A stretch of DNA of 64,000 bases from Pseudonocardia endophytica (GTDB taxonomy: Bacteria; Actinomycetota; Actinomycetes; Mycobacteriales; Pseudonocardiaceae). The stretch lies in NCBI RefSeq assembly GCF_004339565.1, contig NZ_SMFZ01000001.1:3100001-3164000 (forward strand). The letters are read 5' to 3'. The notes beneath the pieces were generated by a model that ran no database searches, had not been told where the DNA came from, and saw only the letters and a list, made by a program, of their open reading frames with translations. Positions 1-8,680 of the stretch are shown piece by piece (position 1 is the stretch's first letter; each line of letters opens with the position of its first letter). The position numbers and the translations under genes are program-made.

Positions 1-29
1 ACGGGGCGGCGACCCCTCGGCCGCCCCGT
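1..29. terminator. GC-rich hairpin, possible terminator of a gene left of the window
   Basis: Bases 1-10 and 20-29 form a perfect 10-bp stem around a 9-nt loop. No T-run follows, which is usual for GC-rich actinobacterial terminators. The gene it would serve lies outside the window, so its role is inferred only from its shape. Confidence 0.45.
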
Positions 30-443
30 GCCCCCTCACTCCTGCGACCGCGGATTCCTGTCGGTGCCTTTCCCTACTCTCCTTCGTGGCCGCCGATCTC
101 CGAGTTCGTGCGATCCACCATCGCGGCTGGTCGGCGCGGTCTTCGAGTGGGCGCGGGCCGATAGTCGACGCCGGCCCGGAAGATCTCCCGGCACGTCGGG
201 AATGATCCGCCGACCTCGCCCGTTGGAAGGACTGTCCGAGCCGGGCGATGCCGAGTCCCCGGGCCGCAATTGAAATAGCCGCCGCGGACTACCGTCCGGC
301 TGGAGCCGCGGTGTGCCCCTCGCCGCGAGGCGACCGGCGCCCGGTTCGGACACCTAATCCGATTGCACGACAGGTGCGAACCCGGTCACGATGATCGCGG
401 CCGGTTCGAGCAGGACCGGCGCACCAGGCACACTGAAACGACG
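30..443. other. Intergenic region upstream of hrpA, no gene seen
   Basis: About 410 bases without a convincing coding frame. Short open frames on both strands lack ribosome binding sites and domain content. The hrpA promoter should lie here; a TAATCC hexamer near 353-358 could be a -10, but no good -35 is paired with it. Confidence 0.5.
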
Positions 444-3400
444 ATGTCCACATCTCCCGCCTCGACGTCCGGCGGCCGCCGGGACCACGGCGGGCGGCCC
501 GGTTCCTCCGACTCACGTCGACCCACCGAAGACTCCCGTCGACCCACCGAAGACTCCCGTCGACCCACCGAAGACTCCCGTCGACCCACCGACGAGTCCG
601 GTCGATCCTCCGGATCCACCCGCGGAGGACGACGCAGCACTTCTCGTCAGAACGACATCACCGAACCCGCAGGCCACGACGCCGCAGCGCAGGCCGCCCC
701 CGACCCGGAGGGCGCCGCGCGCGGCCGCCCTGGCGGGCGGCGGCGACCGCGCCGTCGCCCGCCGCGGGGCCGCGGCGCGCAGACCGCGCCCGGCCCCGCC
801 CCCGACGCACCGTCCGACTCCGCGGACGCCGTCCCGTCACTCGACCGCGAGGCCCTGGACGCGCTCCGACAGCGGATCGAGGAACTCGGACCCGCCGAGG
901 GCGACCGGTTGCGCCACCGTCTGGACCGTTCCCGCGACGGGCGCGCGCAGGAGCGCGTGGCCGGTGCCGTCGCGTCCGCGGAGAACCGCATCGCCCGCCG
1001 CCGGGCCGCCCTCCCGCACATCACCTATCCCGCGACGCTGCCGGTCACCGCGCGTCGCGAGGAGATCGCCGAGGCGATCCGCGACAACCAGGTCGTGATC
1101 GTCGCCGGCGAGACCGGGTCCGGGAAGACCACCCAGCTCCCGAAGATCTGCCTGGAGCTGGGCCGCGGCGTGCACGGCATGATCGGCCACACCCAGCCGC
1201 GGCGCCTCGCCGCGCGCACGGTCGCCGCCCGGATCGCCGACGAGCTCGGCGTCGAGATCGGTGGCGCGGTCGGCTGGAAGGTGCGGTTCACCGACCAGGT
1301 GGGCGACTCCACCATGGTCAAGCTGATGACCGACGGGATCCTGCTGGCCGAGCTGGCCGGTGACAAGGACCTCGCCCAGTACGACACGCTGATCATCGAC
1401 GAGGCGCACGAGCGCAGCCTCAACATCGACTTCATTCTCGGCTATCTGACGCGATTGCTGCCGCGACGTCCGGACCTCAAGGTCGTCATCACGTCGGCGA
1501 CGATCGACCCGGAGCGCTTCGCTCGGCATTTCGGCTCGGAGACCGACCCGGCACCGATCGTCGAGGTCTCCGGGCGGACGTACCCGGTCGAGGTGCGCTA
1601 CCGCCCGGTCGTCGACCCCGACGACCCGGACGCCGACCCGGACCGCGAGCAGACCACCGCGATCGGCGACGCCGTCGCGGAGCTGCAACGCGAGGGACCC
1701 GGCGACGTGCTCGTGTTCCTGCCCGGCGAGCGGGAGATCCGGGACACCGCGGACGAGTTGGAGCGCAGGCAGTTCCGCAACACGGAGATCCTGCCGCTGT
1801 ACGCACGTCTGTCCACGGCGGAACAGCAGCGGGTCTGGCAGCCGCACGCCGGCAACCGCGTCGTGCTGGCCACGAACGTCGCCGAGACGTCGCTGACCGT
1901 GCCGGGGATCAGGTACGTCGTGGACACCGGAACGGCCCGGATCTCACGCTACTCGCGCCGGCTCAAGGTACAGCGGCTGCCGATCGAGAAGATCTCGCAG
2001 GCGTCGGCCAACCAGCGCGCAGGCCGATGTGGACGGACGAGTGACGGCATCGCCGTCCGGCTCTACGCCGAGGACGACTTCGACGCCCGCCCGGAGTTCA
2101 CCGACCCCGAGATCCTGCGGACGAACCTCGCGTCGGTCGTGCTGCAGATGATCGCGCTGGACCTGGGCGAGATCGCCGAGTTCCCGTTCGTCGAGCCGCC
2201 GGACAAACGGGCCGTCGCGGACGGGCTGGACCTGCTGCACGAGCTCGGCGCGCTCCGGCCGGACCGGCGGTCGCTGACCGCCGTCGGCGAGTCGCTGTCC
2301 CGGCTGCCGGTCGACCCGCGGCTGGGGCGGATGCTCGTCGAGGCGCATCGCAACGGCTGCCTGCGCGAGGTCCTCGTGATCACCGCAGCGCTGTCCGTCC
2401 AGGACCCCCGCGAGCGCCCGGCAGAGGCGCGCGAGGCCGCGGACGCCCAGCACCGCCGGTTCTCGACGGACGGCTCGGACTTCCTCGCCTACCTGCGGCT
2501 GTGGGACCATCTCGACGAGCGCCGGGAGGCACTGTCCGGCAGCAAGTTCCGCCGCGAGCTGCGCGACCAGTACCTGCACTACCTGCGCGTGCGCGAGTGG
2601 TGGGACCTGCACGGCCAGCTCCGCCAGGCGGCGCGCTCGTCGGGCATGGACCTGAACGAGCGCAACCCCGACTGGGCCGCGCACGCCGACCGGATCCACC
2701 AGTCCGTGCTCGCCGGGCTGCTGTCCCAGGTCGGCATGGTCGATCCGCTCGCGGAGAAGAAGAAGGGCGAGAAGCAGCGCGGGCCGCGCGAGTACCTCGG
2801 CGCACGCGGCGCGAAGTTCGCGATCTGGCCCGGCTCCTCGCTGGCCAGGAAGCCGCCGCACTGGGTGATGGCCGCCGAACTCGTCGAAACGACGAGATTG
2901 TGGGCGCGCACGGTCGCGCCGGTGCAGCCGAACTGGATCGAGCCGCTCGCCGCACATCTCGTCAAGAAGACATATTCGGAACCGCACTGGTCACGCAAGC
3001 GCGCGTCCGCCGTGGCGACCGAACGCGTCACGCTGCACGGCATCCCGCTCGTCGCGGACCGGACGGTCGCGTTCGGCACGATCGACGCCGAGGTGAGCCG
3101 CGACCTGTTCCTGCGACACGCGCTCGTCGAGGGCGACTGGGACACCCGGCACCGGTTCTTCCACGCCAACCGCGAGCTGCTCGACGACGCCGAGGAGCTG
3201 GAGCACCGCGCGCGGCGGCGCGACCTCGTGGTGGACGAGGACACGCTGTTCGCGTTCTACGACGAGCGCATCCCGGCCCACGTGGTGTCCGGCAAGCACT
3301 TCGACACGTGGTGGCGCACGGAGTCCAAGCGGAACCCGGGGCTGCTGGACTACACCGAGGAGATGCTCGCGACCGAGGCCGCGCGCGGCGTGGACCGGTC

Positions 3401-4766
3401 CGCGTACCCGGACCACGTGTCCGCAGGCGGTCTCACGCTGCCGCTGTCCTACGCGTTCGAGCCCGGCCACCACACCGACGGGGTGACCGTCGACGTCCCG
3501 CTGGCCGCACTGCACCAGGTGGATGCAACGCCGTTCTCCTGGCAGGTGCCGGGGCTGCGCGAGGAGCTCGTCACCGCGCTGATCAAGACGCTGCCGCGGA
3601 CGCTGCGCCGCAACTTCTCCCCCGCTCCGGACCACGCGCGCGCCGTGCTCGCTCGCCTGCGCTCGCGGGACGAGCCGCTTCTCGACGGGCTGGAGCGCGA
3701 GCTGGGGCGGATGCGGAACGTCGAGATCCGGCGCGAGGACTGGGAGCTGGAGCGGCTGCCCGAGCACCTGACGGTGACGTTCCGGGTGCTCGACGCGGGC
3801 GGCGCCGAGATCGCCCGCGGTACCGACCTGGAGGAGCTGCGACGCGAGCTGGCCCCGAAGGTGCGCGAGGAGCTCGCCTCGGCGGGCAGCGAGGTCGAGG
3901 CCACCGGGCTGACCGCCTGGACGATCGGCGAGCTGCCCCGCGAGCTGCCGATCCGGCGCGGGACGCACACCGTGACCGGCTTCCCCGGCCTGCTCGACCG
4001 TGGCTCCACGGTGGACGTCCGGGTGTTCGCGACGGCCGCGGAGCGGGACCCGTCGCACCACCGCGGCGCCCGGCGGCTGCTGATGCGGAACACGGCGTCG
4101 CCGGTGAAGCAGGTCCGACGTGGACTGGACAATGCCGCCCGGCTCGCCCTGTCCCGCAACCCGCACGGAACGCTGGACGACCTGCTGTCCGACTGCACGA
4201 CGGCCGCGGCCGATCTCCTGATGGCCCGCGGCGGCGGGGACCCGTTCGACCGGAAGCAGTTCGACCGGCTCGCCGAGCTCCTGCGCATGCGTCTGCCGGC
4301 GACGACGCTGCAGGTGCTCGACGCGGTGCGCGGGGTACTCGAGGTCTGGCACCGCGTTCAGGCTCGGCTCGGCGAGATGCGCGGACCGGCGACCCGCGAC
4401 GGCGTCGACGACGTCCGCGCGCAGCTGGACCGGCTCGTCCGACCGGGGTTCGTGACCGACGCGGGGGCGACCCGTCTCGGCGACGTCCGCCGCTACCTGC
4501 AGGCGATGGAGCTGCGCCTGGACAAGCTGCACGCCGACCCGGGCCGCGACGCGCGGTGGCGTGCGGAGGTCGCACCGGTCGAGCGGGAGTACCGGCAGCT
4601 GCTGGCCGCGCTGCCGGACGGCGTCGAACCGTCGGCGGAGCTGCACGAGATCGGCTGGATGGTCGAGGAGCTGCGGGTGTCGCTGTTCGCGCACCCGATG
4701 AAGACCCGCATGCCGGTGTCCGTGCAGCGCGTCGAGCGGGCGATCGACGAGCTCCCGGCGGCCTGA
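444..4766 (+). CDS. hrpA: ATP-dependent RNA helicase HrpA (DEAH box)
   Basis: A 1440-aa DEAH-box helicase that unwinds RNA using ATP; in bacteria HrpA is linked to rescue of stalled or collided ribosomes and RNA processing. About 190 N-terminal residues are basic and low complexity and include four tandem heptads (DSRRPTE-like, residues 23-50). The helicase core follows: Walker A GETGSGKTT near residue 221, DEAH near 319, SAT near 350, and the RecA2 motif QRAGRCGR near 525. HA2/OB-fold regions and the long C-terminal domain typical of HrpA (DUF3418) complete the protein. I chose the ATG at 444; an in-frame ATG at 363 would add 27 residues with no helicase-like content. The gene is alone and no operon partner is evident. 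Confidence 0.95.
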   Translation: MSTSPASTSGGRRDHGGRPGSSDSRRPTEDSRRPTEDSRRPTEDSRRPTDESGRSSGSTRGGRRSTSRQNDITEPAGHDAAAQAAPDPEGAARGRPGGRRRPRRRPPRGRGAQTAPGPAPDAPSDSADAVPSLDREALDALRQRIEELGPAEGDRLRHRLDRSRDGRAQERVAGAVASAENRIARRRAALPHITYPATLPVTARREEIAEAIRDNQVVIVAGETGSGKTTQLPKICLELGRGVHGMIGHTQPRRLAARTVAARIADELGVEIGGAVGWKVRFTDQVGDSTMVKLMTDGILLAELAGDKDLAQYDTLIIDEAHERSLNIDFILGYLTRLLPRRPDLKVVITSATIDPERFARHFGSETDPAPIVEVSGRTYPVEVRYRPVVDPDDPDADPDREQTTAIGDAVAELQREGPGDVLVFLPGEREIRDTADELERRQFRNTEILPLYARLSTAEQQRVWQPHAGNRVVLATNVAETSLTVPGIRYVVDTGTARISRYSRRLKVQRLPIEKISQASANQRAGRCGRTSDGIAVRLYAEDDFDARPEFTDPEILRTNLASVVLQMIALDLGEIAEFPFVEPPDKRAVADGLDLLHELGALRPDRRSLTAVGESLSRLPVDPRLGRMLVEAHRNGCLREVLVITAALSVQDPRERPAEAREAADAQHRRFSTDGSDFLAYLRLWDHLDERREALSGSKFRRELRDQYLHYLRVREWWDLHGQLRQAARSSGMDLNERNPDWAAHADRIHQSVLAGLLSQVGMVDPLAEKKKGEKQRGPREYLGARGAKFAIWPGSSLARKPPHWVMAAELVETTRLWARTVAPVQPNWIEPLAAHLVKKTYSEPHWSRKRASAVATERVTLHGIPLVADRTVAFGTIDAEVSRDLFLRHALVEGDWDTRHRFFHANRELLDDAEELEHRARRRDLVVDEDTLFAFYDERIPAHVVSGKHFDTWWRTESKRNPGLLDYTEEMLATEAARGVDRSAYPDHVSAGGLTLPLSYAFEPGHHTDGVTVDVPLAALHQVDATPFSWQVPGLREELVTALIKTLPRTLRRNFSPAPDHARAVLARLRSRDEPLLDGLERELGRMRNVEIRREDWELERLPEHLTVTFRVLDAGGAEIARGTDLEELRRELAPKVREELASAGSEVEATGLTAWTIGELPRELPIRRGTHTVTGFPGLLDRGSTVDVRVFATAAERDPSHHRGARRLLMRNTASPVKQVRRGLDNAARLALSRNPHGTLDDLLSDCTTAAADLLMARGGGDPFDRKQFDRLAELLRMRLPATTLQVLDAVRGVLEVWHRVQARLGEMRGPATRDGVDDVRAQLDRLVRPGFVTDAGATRLGDVRRYLQAMELRLDKLHADPGRDARWRAEVAPVEREYRQLLAALPDGVEPSAELHEIGWMVEELRVSLFAHPMKTRMPVSVQRVERAIDELPAA
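510..593 (+). repeat. Four 21-bp tandem repeats inside hrpA
   Basis: Units start at 510, 531, 552 and 573. Units 2 and 3 are identical and units 1 and 4 each differ by one base. Each unit encodes seven residues (DSRRPTE, last copy ending D). The period keeps frame, so copy-number changes would only alter the length of the disordered N-terminal arm. Confidence 0.9.
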
Positions 4767-4797
4767 GACTGTCGGTGCCCGCCGTTACCGTCGGGGC

Positions 4798-5172
4798 ATG
4801 CCGATCGCCAAGCTCAGCCTGACCGCGCTCGACTGCCCGGACACGCTCGCGCTCGCCCTGTTCTACAGCCGGATCACCGGCTGGCCGGTCGCCGACGACA
4901 GCCACCCCGGCTGGGCGGAGCTGGAGTCCGGCGGCGCAGGCGCGACGCTCGCGTTCCAGCTCGTCGAGGACGGCGAGTTCCGCCCGCCGGAGTGGCCGGG
5001 GCAGGAGCACCCGCAGCGCATGCACGTCGACTTCGACGTCCCGGACCTCGACGAGGGCGAACGCGCCGTGCTGGAGATCGGCGCCCGCAAGCACGACGTG
5101 CAACCGAAGCCGGACTCGTTCCGGGTGTTCCTGGACCCGATCGGCCATCCGTTCTGTCTGGTGAAGGCCTGA
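4798..5172 (+). CDS. VOC family protein (glyoxalase/bleomycin-resistance fold)
   Basis: A 124-aa single-module vicinal-oxygen-chelate protein. It starts MPIAKLSLTALDCPDT and contains the usual DP-x-G-HPF-C-L ending (DPIGHPFCLVKA), matching the actinobacterial group annotated as VOC or glyoxalase-like. Acid residues in the HVDFDV strand could be metal ligands. The substrate cannot be read from the sequence. The gene starts 31 bp after hrpA and may be co-transcribed. This family often binds small thiols, antibiotics or diols, and no specific reaction is claimed. Confidence 0.85.
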   Translation: MPIAKLSLTALDCPDTLALALFYSRITGWPVADDSHPGWAELESGGAGATLAFQLVEDGEFRPPEWPGQEHPQRMHVDFDVPDLDEGERAVLEIGARKHDVQPKPDSFRVFLDPIGHPFCLVKA

Positions 5173-5176
5173 ACCC

Positions 5177-5312
5177 TCACCGCAGGTCGCGGAAGAACGC
5201 GCGGACGTCGTCGACCAGGAGCTGCGGTTCCTCCTTCGCGGCGAGGTGGCCGCCGCGGTCGACCTCGGTCCAGCGGGCGATCGTGTGATGCGGACGACGA
5301 CGGTCCGCGATC
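5177..5312 (-). pseudogene. C-terminal stump of an epoxide-hydrolase-like alpha/beta hydrolase
   Basis: On the minus strand the bases before the stop at 5177-5179 read in frame as about 44 residues, including RWTEVDRGGHLAAKEEPQLL and ending DVRAFFRDLR. This is the tail of the epoxide hydrolase (EHN) family, with the catalytic His in DRGGH. The frame has no start and runs straight into the LysR stop codon at 5313. The gene therefore appears to have lost roughly its first 330 codons, probably by a deletion that placed the LysR gene against it. No homology search was run; the call rests on the recognisable motif. Confidence 0.6.
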
Positions 5313-6218
5313 TCACGCCATCCGCGCCGCGTCCTCCCGGATCGCGCGGACCAGCGCGGCCGCCGCGTTCGACGGGTGCGCCGCGGTCACCGCGAGCAGG
5401 CTGCGGTCCGGTGGGCCGGCCGGGTCGCGGACCGGGAGCCAGCGCACGTCGCGCGGGACGGAGTCGGCGGCCAGACCCGGCACCAGCGTGATCCCGAGCC
5501 CGGCCGCCACCAGGCCGAACCGCGTCGCCCAGTGCCGCACCTCGTGTCCGACGTGCGGGTCGGCGAGTCCCGGCCACGGTCCGAACTGCGGCTCGCCCGC
5601 CGCACCCGTCCCGACGATCCACGTCTCGCCGGCCAGCTCGGCCACGTCGACGACGTCGGAGTCGGCCAACCGGTGGTCCCGCCCGACCGCGACACCGGAC
5701 CCGCGCGGGATCCGGAGCGGTTCGGCTCGTAGCCCGTCGAGGTCCTGGTCCGGGAGCCCCTCCCCGACGGCGACGACCGCGACCTCGACCCGGCCGGCCC
5801 TCAGCCGTCGTAGCTGCAGGGGGGTCGCCGCCTCCTGCAGGTCCACGCGCAGGTCCGGGTGACGGGCACGGACGCGGGCGATCGCCCGGGGCAGCAGCAC
5901 GGCGGCCGCCGTCGGGAACGCGGAGACGACGAGCCGCCCGGCGAACCGGTCCCGCACGCCCGCGACCTCCTCCAACGTGCCGTCGATCTCCCCCAGCACC
6001 CGGCCGGCCCGGCGCACGACCACCTCCCCCGCGGCCGTCGGCCGCACACCCCGCGGGAGCCGCTCGAACAGCTCCGTCCCCACCGCGGCCTCGGTGGCCG
6101 CCACCTGCCGGGACACGGCCGACTGCGTGTAGCCGAGCACCGTCGCGGCCCCGCTGAACGAGCCCTGCCTGGCGACCTCGTGCACGACCCGCAGCCCCGC
6201 GACCGTCAGCTCCGCCAC
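5313..6218 (-). CDS. LysR-family transcriptional regulator
   Basis: A 301-aa LysR regulator. The N-terminal winged helix is clear (VVHEVARQGSFSGAATVLGY then TQSAVSRQVAATE), followed by a periplasmic-binding-like effector domain from about residue 90. It is divergent from the SDR gene at 6293, the classic layout in which a LysR protein controls its neighbour and itself. The start is GTG at 6218. A T-N11-A palindrome lies 3 bp upstream (6221-6235). The 3' end abuts the epoxide-hydrolase remnant. The effector is unknown. Confidence 0.9.
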   Translation of the reverse strand: MAELTVAGLRVVHEVARQGSFSGAATVLGYTQSAVSRQVAATEAAVGTELFERLPRGVRPTAAGEVVVRRAGRVLGEIDGTLEEVAGVRDRFAGRLVVSAFPTAAAVLLPRAIARVRARHPDLRVDLQEAATPLQLRRLRAGRVEVAVVAVGEGLPDQDLDGLRAEPLRIPRGSGVAVGRDHRLADSDVVDVAELAGETWIVGTGAAGEPQFGPWPGLADPHVGHEVRHWATRFGLVAAGLGITLVPGLAADSVPRDVRWLPVRDPAGPPDRSLLAVTAAHPSNAAAALVRAIREDAARMA

Positions 6219-6220
6219 GT

Positions 6221-6235
6221 ATGCGATTCAAGCAT
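6221..6235. promoter_or_regulatory. LysR-type box ATGC-N7-GCAT
   Basis: ATGC (6221-6224) and GCAT (6232-6235) form an interrupted palindrome that fits the T-N11-A rule for LysR regulators. It sits in the 74-bp divergent region between the LysR gene and the SDR gene, almost touching the LysR start, where binding could mediate autorepression and control of the SDR. Confidence 0.5.
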
Positions 6236-6292
6236 GTCCATCGTGCGAAAGCATCGCTTGTCGCATGCGTCCGGCGCGCGCACGGTGGAGCC

Positions 6293-7117
6293 ATGACGAA
6301 CACGACCTGGTTCCTGACCGGCGCGTCCCGCGGCTTCGGTCGCCTGTGGACCGAGGCGGCGCTGCAGCGCGGCGACCGCGTCGCCGCCACCGCCCGGGAT
6401 GCGAGCACGCTCGACGACCTGGTCGCGCGGTACGGCGACGCGATCCTCCCGCTGACGCTCGACGTCACGGACCGGGACGCGGTGTTCGGCGCCGTCCGCA
6501 GGGCGACCGACCACTTCGGACGCCTCGACGTCGTCGTGAACAACGCGGGCTACGGCCACTTCGGCACCGTCGAGGAGCTGACCGAGCACGAGATCCGCGA
6601 CCAGATGGAGACGAACTTCTTCGGCGCGCTCTGGGTCCTGCAGGCCGCGCTGCCGGTGATGCGCGCGCAGCACAGCGGGCACCTGATCACCGTGACCAGC
6701 GAGGGCGGCGTCCGGGCGTACCCCGGGATCGCGGCGTACCACGCGTCGAAGTGGGCGGTGGAGGGTCTGACCCAGTCGCTCGCCCATGAGGTGCGCGCCC
6801 TCGGGATCCGGGTGACGAACGTGGAGCCCGGCCCGTACGAGACCGGCTGGCTGGAGGCCGGCCGGTCCAGCGAGCGGATGCCGGCCTACGACCACCTGCG
6901 CGAGCAGGGCGTCACGTTCGAGCCGGGCGATCCGGCCGCGACGGCACGGGCCCTACTCATGGTCGTCGACGCCGACGAACCGCCGCTGCGGGTGTTCTTC
7001 GGCCGCTCCTACGAGCCGGTCCGCGAGCAGTACCTCGCGCAGCTCGACGAGTGGGAGCGCTGGAACGACGTCGCCCTCGCCGCGTTCGGCGAGCAGCGCG
7101 GCACCGTCACGACCTGA
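6293..7117 (+). CDS. SDR family NAD(P)-dependent oxidoreductase
   Basis: A 274-aa classical short-chain dehydrogenase/reductase. The dinucleotide motif TGASRGFG is at residues 8-15, NNAGYG follows, the catalytic Ser is in VTSEGG, and the catalytic pair is in YHASK. It resembles the group that modifies carbonyl or hydroxyl groups on small xenobiotics; the substrate is not predictable. An in-frame ATG at 6221 would overlap the LysR box, so ATG 6293 is preferred. The gene is divergent from a LysR regulator, its probable controller. Confidence 0.9.
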   Translation: MTNTTWFLTGASRGFGRLWTEAALQRGDRVAATARDASTLDDLVARYGDAILPLTLDVTDRDAVFGAVRRATDHFGRLDVVVNNAGYGHFGTVEELTEHEIRDQMETNFFGALWVLQAALPVMRAQHSGHLITVTSEGGVRAYPGIAAYHASKWAVEGLTQSLAHEVRALGIRVTNVEPGPYETGWLEAGRSSERMPAYDHLREQGVTFEPGDPAATARALLMVVDADEPPLRVFFGRSYEPVREQYLAQLDEWERWNDVALAAFGEQRGTVTT

Positions 7118-7143
7118 GCCGGGGTCTCGGTAGCGTCGCGCTC

Positions 7144-7746
7144 GTGGTGACCGACCCGCCCGCCCGTCGCACCCAGGAGCAGCGACGCGCCGAGACCGAG
7201 CGCAGCGTCGTCGACGCCGCGACCGAGCTCATCGCCCGCTCCGGCTCCCGCCCGATCACCCTGGCCCAGGTGGGCGAGGCCGCCGGCTACAGCCGCGGCA
7301 TCGTCCGCCACCAGTTCGGCAGCCGGGAGCGCCTGATCGAGGCGGTGCTCGACCGGGCACAGCGCATGGACCTGCCCGACTACGCCGGTGACGGCCTCGC
7401 GCAGCTCGTCGGCATCGTCGAGACCTACCTGCGGGCGGTGTCCCGCCCGACGCCGTCCACGGCCGCGTTCCTCCGGCTGTGGATGGAGGCGCTCGCCGCG
7501 GACCCGGTCGTGTCACCGCTGTTCGCCGAGCGCGACGAAGGGTTCCGCAGCCTCCTGGGCGATGCCGTCCGGCGGGGCGTGGACGACGGCACGGTCCGGG
7601 CCGAGGTCGACGCGGACGCGGCCGGAGCCGTCCTGATGGCGATCGTGCGCGGGTCGGCCCTCCAGCTGATCGCCGACCCACCCGTCGACCCGGCCGGCCT
7701 GACCTCCGAGGCCGTCCGGACCGTACGGGTCGCGTTCGGTCGATAG
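7144..7746 (+). CDS. TetR/AcrR-family regulator
   Basis: A 200-aa TetR protein. The N-terminal HTH is clear (TELIARSGSRPITLAQVGEA then AGYSRGIVRHQFGSRERLIE), with a helical ligand domain after residue 60. The start is GTG at 7144 (a second GTG lies at 7147), 26 bp after the SDR gene, so it may be read through from it. Downstream at 7751-7768 is a perfect palindrome overlapping the promoter of the hydrolase gene, which suggests that this protein represses the hydrolase. Confidence 0.9.
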   Translation: MVTDPPARRTQEQRRAETERSVVDAATELIARSGSRPITLAQVGEAAGYSRGIVRHQFGSRERLIEAVLDRAQRMDLPDYAGDGLAQLVGIVETYLRAVSRPTPSTAAFLRLWMEALAADPVVSPLFAERDEGFRSLLGDAVRRGVDDGTVRAEVDADAAGAVLMAIVRGSALQLIADPPVDPAGLTSEAVRTVRVAFGR

Positions 7747-7750
7747 TTAC

Positions 7751-7768
7751 TTGCGTGCGTGCACGCAA
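7751..7768. promoter_or_regulatory. 18-bp palindromic TetR-type operator
   Basis: TTGCGTGC-GT-GCACGCAA is a perfect inverted repeat with a 2-bp centre. It lies 4 bp after the TetR stop and covers the -35 hexamer (TTGCGT, 7751-7756) of the hydrolase promoter, the expected position for repression. Confidence 0.7.
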
Positions 7769-7786
7769 ATATAGATAGTGGGTGTG
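7751..7786 (+). promoter_or_regulatory. Leaderless promoter of the alpha/beta hydrolase
   Basis: The -35 TTGCGT (7751-7756) and -10 GATAGT (7774-7779) are 17 bp apart. Seven bases after the -10 is the GTG at 7786. Transcription would start on or next to this codon, giving a leaderless mRNA, which is common in actinobacteria. No Shine-Dalgarno sequence precedes the GTG. Confidence 0.55.
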
Positions 7787-8553
7787 TGCCGAACACACCC
7801 CTGGTCCTCGTCCACGGCAATCCCGAGAACGCCTCCGTGTGGAGCCCGCTGCTCGCCGAGCTCGGACGCGTCGACGCCGTCACCCTCTCCCCGCCCGGCT
7901 TCGGGGCTCCGCTGCCGGACGGTTTCGACGCGACCGTCGCCGGCTACCGCGACTGGCTGGTCGCCCGGCTCGAGCGGTTCGACGGCCCGGTCGATCTCGT
8001 CGGCCACGACTGGGGCGGCGCGCACGTCGTCGCGGTCGCGATGGCCCGGCCCGACCTGGTCCGCAGCTGGGCATCGGACGCGCTCGGCATCTTCGCCCCG
8101 GACTACGTCTGGCACGCGCGGGCGCAGGTGTGGCAGCAGGAGGGGGCCGGGGAGGAGTCCGTCGCGGCGATCTTCGGCGGCTCCCTGGAGGAACGTCTCG
8201 CCGTCGTGGACGGGCTCGGGATGACCGGTCCGGCGGCCGAACGCGTCGCCACGGGACTCGATCCGACGATGGGCCGGGCCGTCCTGTCCCTGCTGCGCTC
8301 CGCGGTGCAGCCGGTGATGGCCGACGCCGGACGCCGCCTCGCGGACGCCCGGAAACAACCGGGACTGGCGCTCGTCGCGATGCAGGACACCGGCGCGGCC
8401 AGCGGCACCGTCGAACAGCACCTGTTCGCGGCGCGCGAGGCGGGAGCCGAGATCGCCGAACTCGCCGGCGTCGGCCACTGGTGGCCGGTGACCGATCCGC
8501 GCCCGGTCGCCGCTGCGCTCGACGCGTTCTGGAGCCGTCTCGAACGGCCGTGA
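7786..8553 (+). CDS. Alpha/beta hydrolase (Asp-nucleophile, dehalogenase/epoxide-hydrolase type)
   Basis: A 255-aa alpha/beta hydrolase. The oxyanion region is LVLVHGNPEN, the nucleophile elbow is VGHDWGG with Asp in place of Ser, and the catalytic His is in GVGHWW. An Asp nucleophile points to C-halogen or epoxide hydrolysis rather than ester hydrolysis. I chose GTG 7786 because the promoter predicts a leaderless start there; GTG 7759 lies inside the operator. It is probably repressed by the upstream TetR. The substrate is unknown. Confidence 0.85.
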   Translation: MPNTPLVLVHGNPENASVWSPLLAELGRVDAVTLSPPGFGAPLPDGFDATVAGYRDWLVARLERFDGPVDLVGHDWGGAHVVAVAMARPDLVRSWASDALGIFAPDYVWHARAQVWQQEGAGEESVAAIFGGSLEERLAVVDGLGMTGPAAERVATGLDPTMGRAVLSLLRSAVQPVMADAGRRLADARKQPGLALVAMQDTGAASGTVEQHLFAAREAGAEIAELAGVGHWWPVTDPRPVAAALDAFWSRLERP

Positions 8554-8680
8554 CGCCGAGCGGACCTCAGACGAACGCGGCGATCGACCGTCTCGCGGAC
8601 ACGTTGATGACGCTCGTGGGGCGCGAACCCTGACGGGAATGCCAGGATCGGCTTCTTCGACGACGAGGAGCCGCTCCGCG

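Noticed and set aside
365..425. SOS-type box near the hrpA start (CGAAC / GTTCG fragments)
   Set aside because: The half-sites are not spaced as in the actinobacterial LexA consensus TCGAAC-N4-GTTCGA.
3583..6543. A 986-codon minus-strand frame spanning hrpA, the VOC gene and the LysR gene
   Set aside because: It overlaps several well-supported genes in other frames and shows low-complexity Arg/Ala/Pro composition without domains.
8554..8680. A minus-strand frame ending SVINVSARRSIAAFV as a possible gene remnant
   Set aside because: Only about 20 residues look coding-like and I recognise no family, so it cannot be told from chance.
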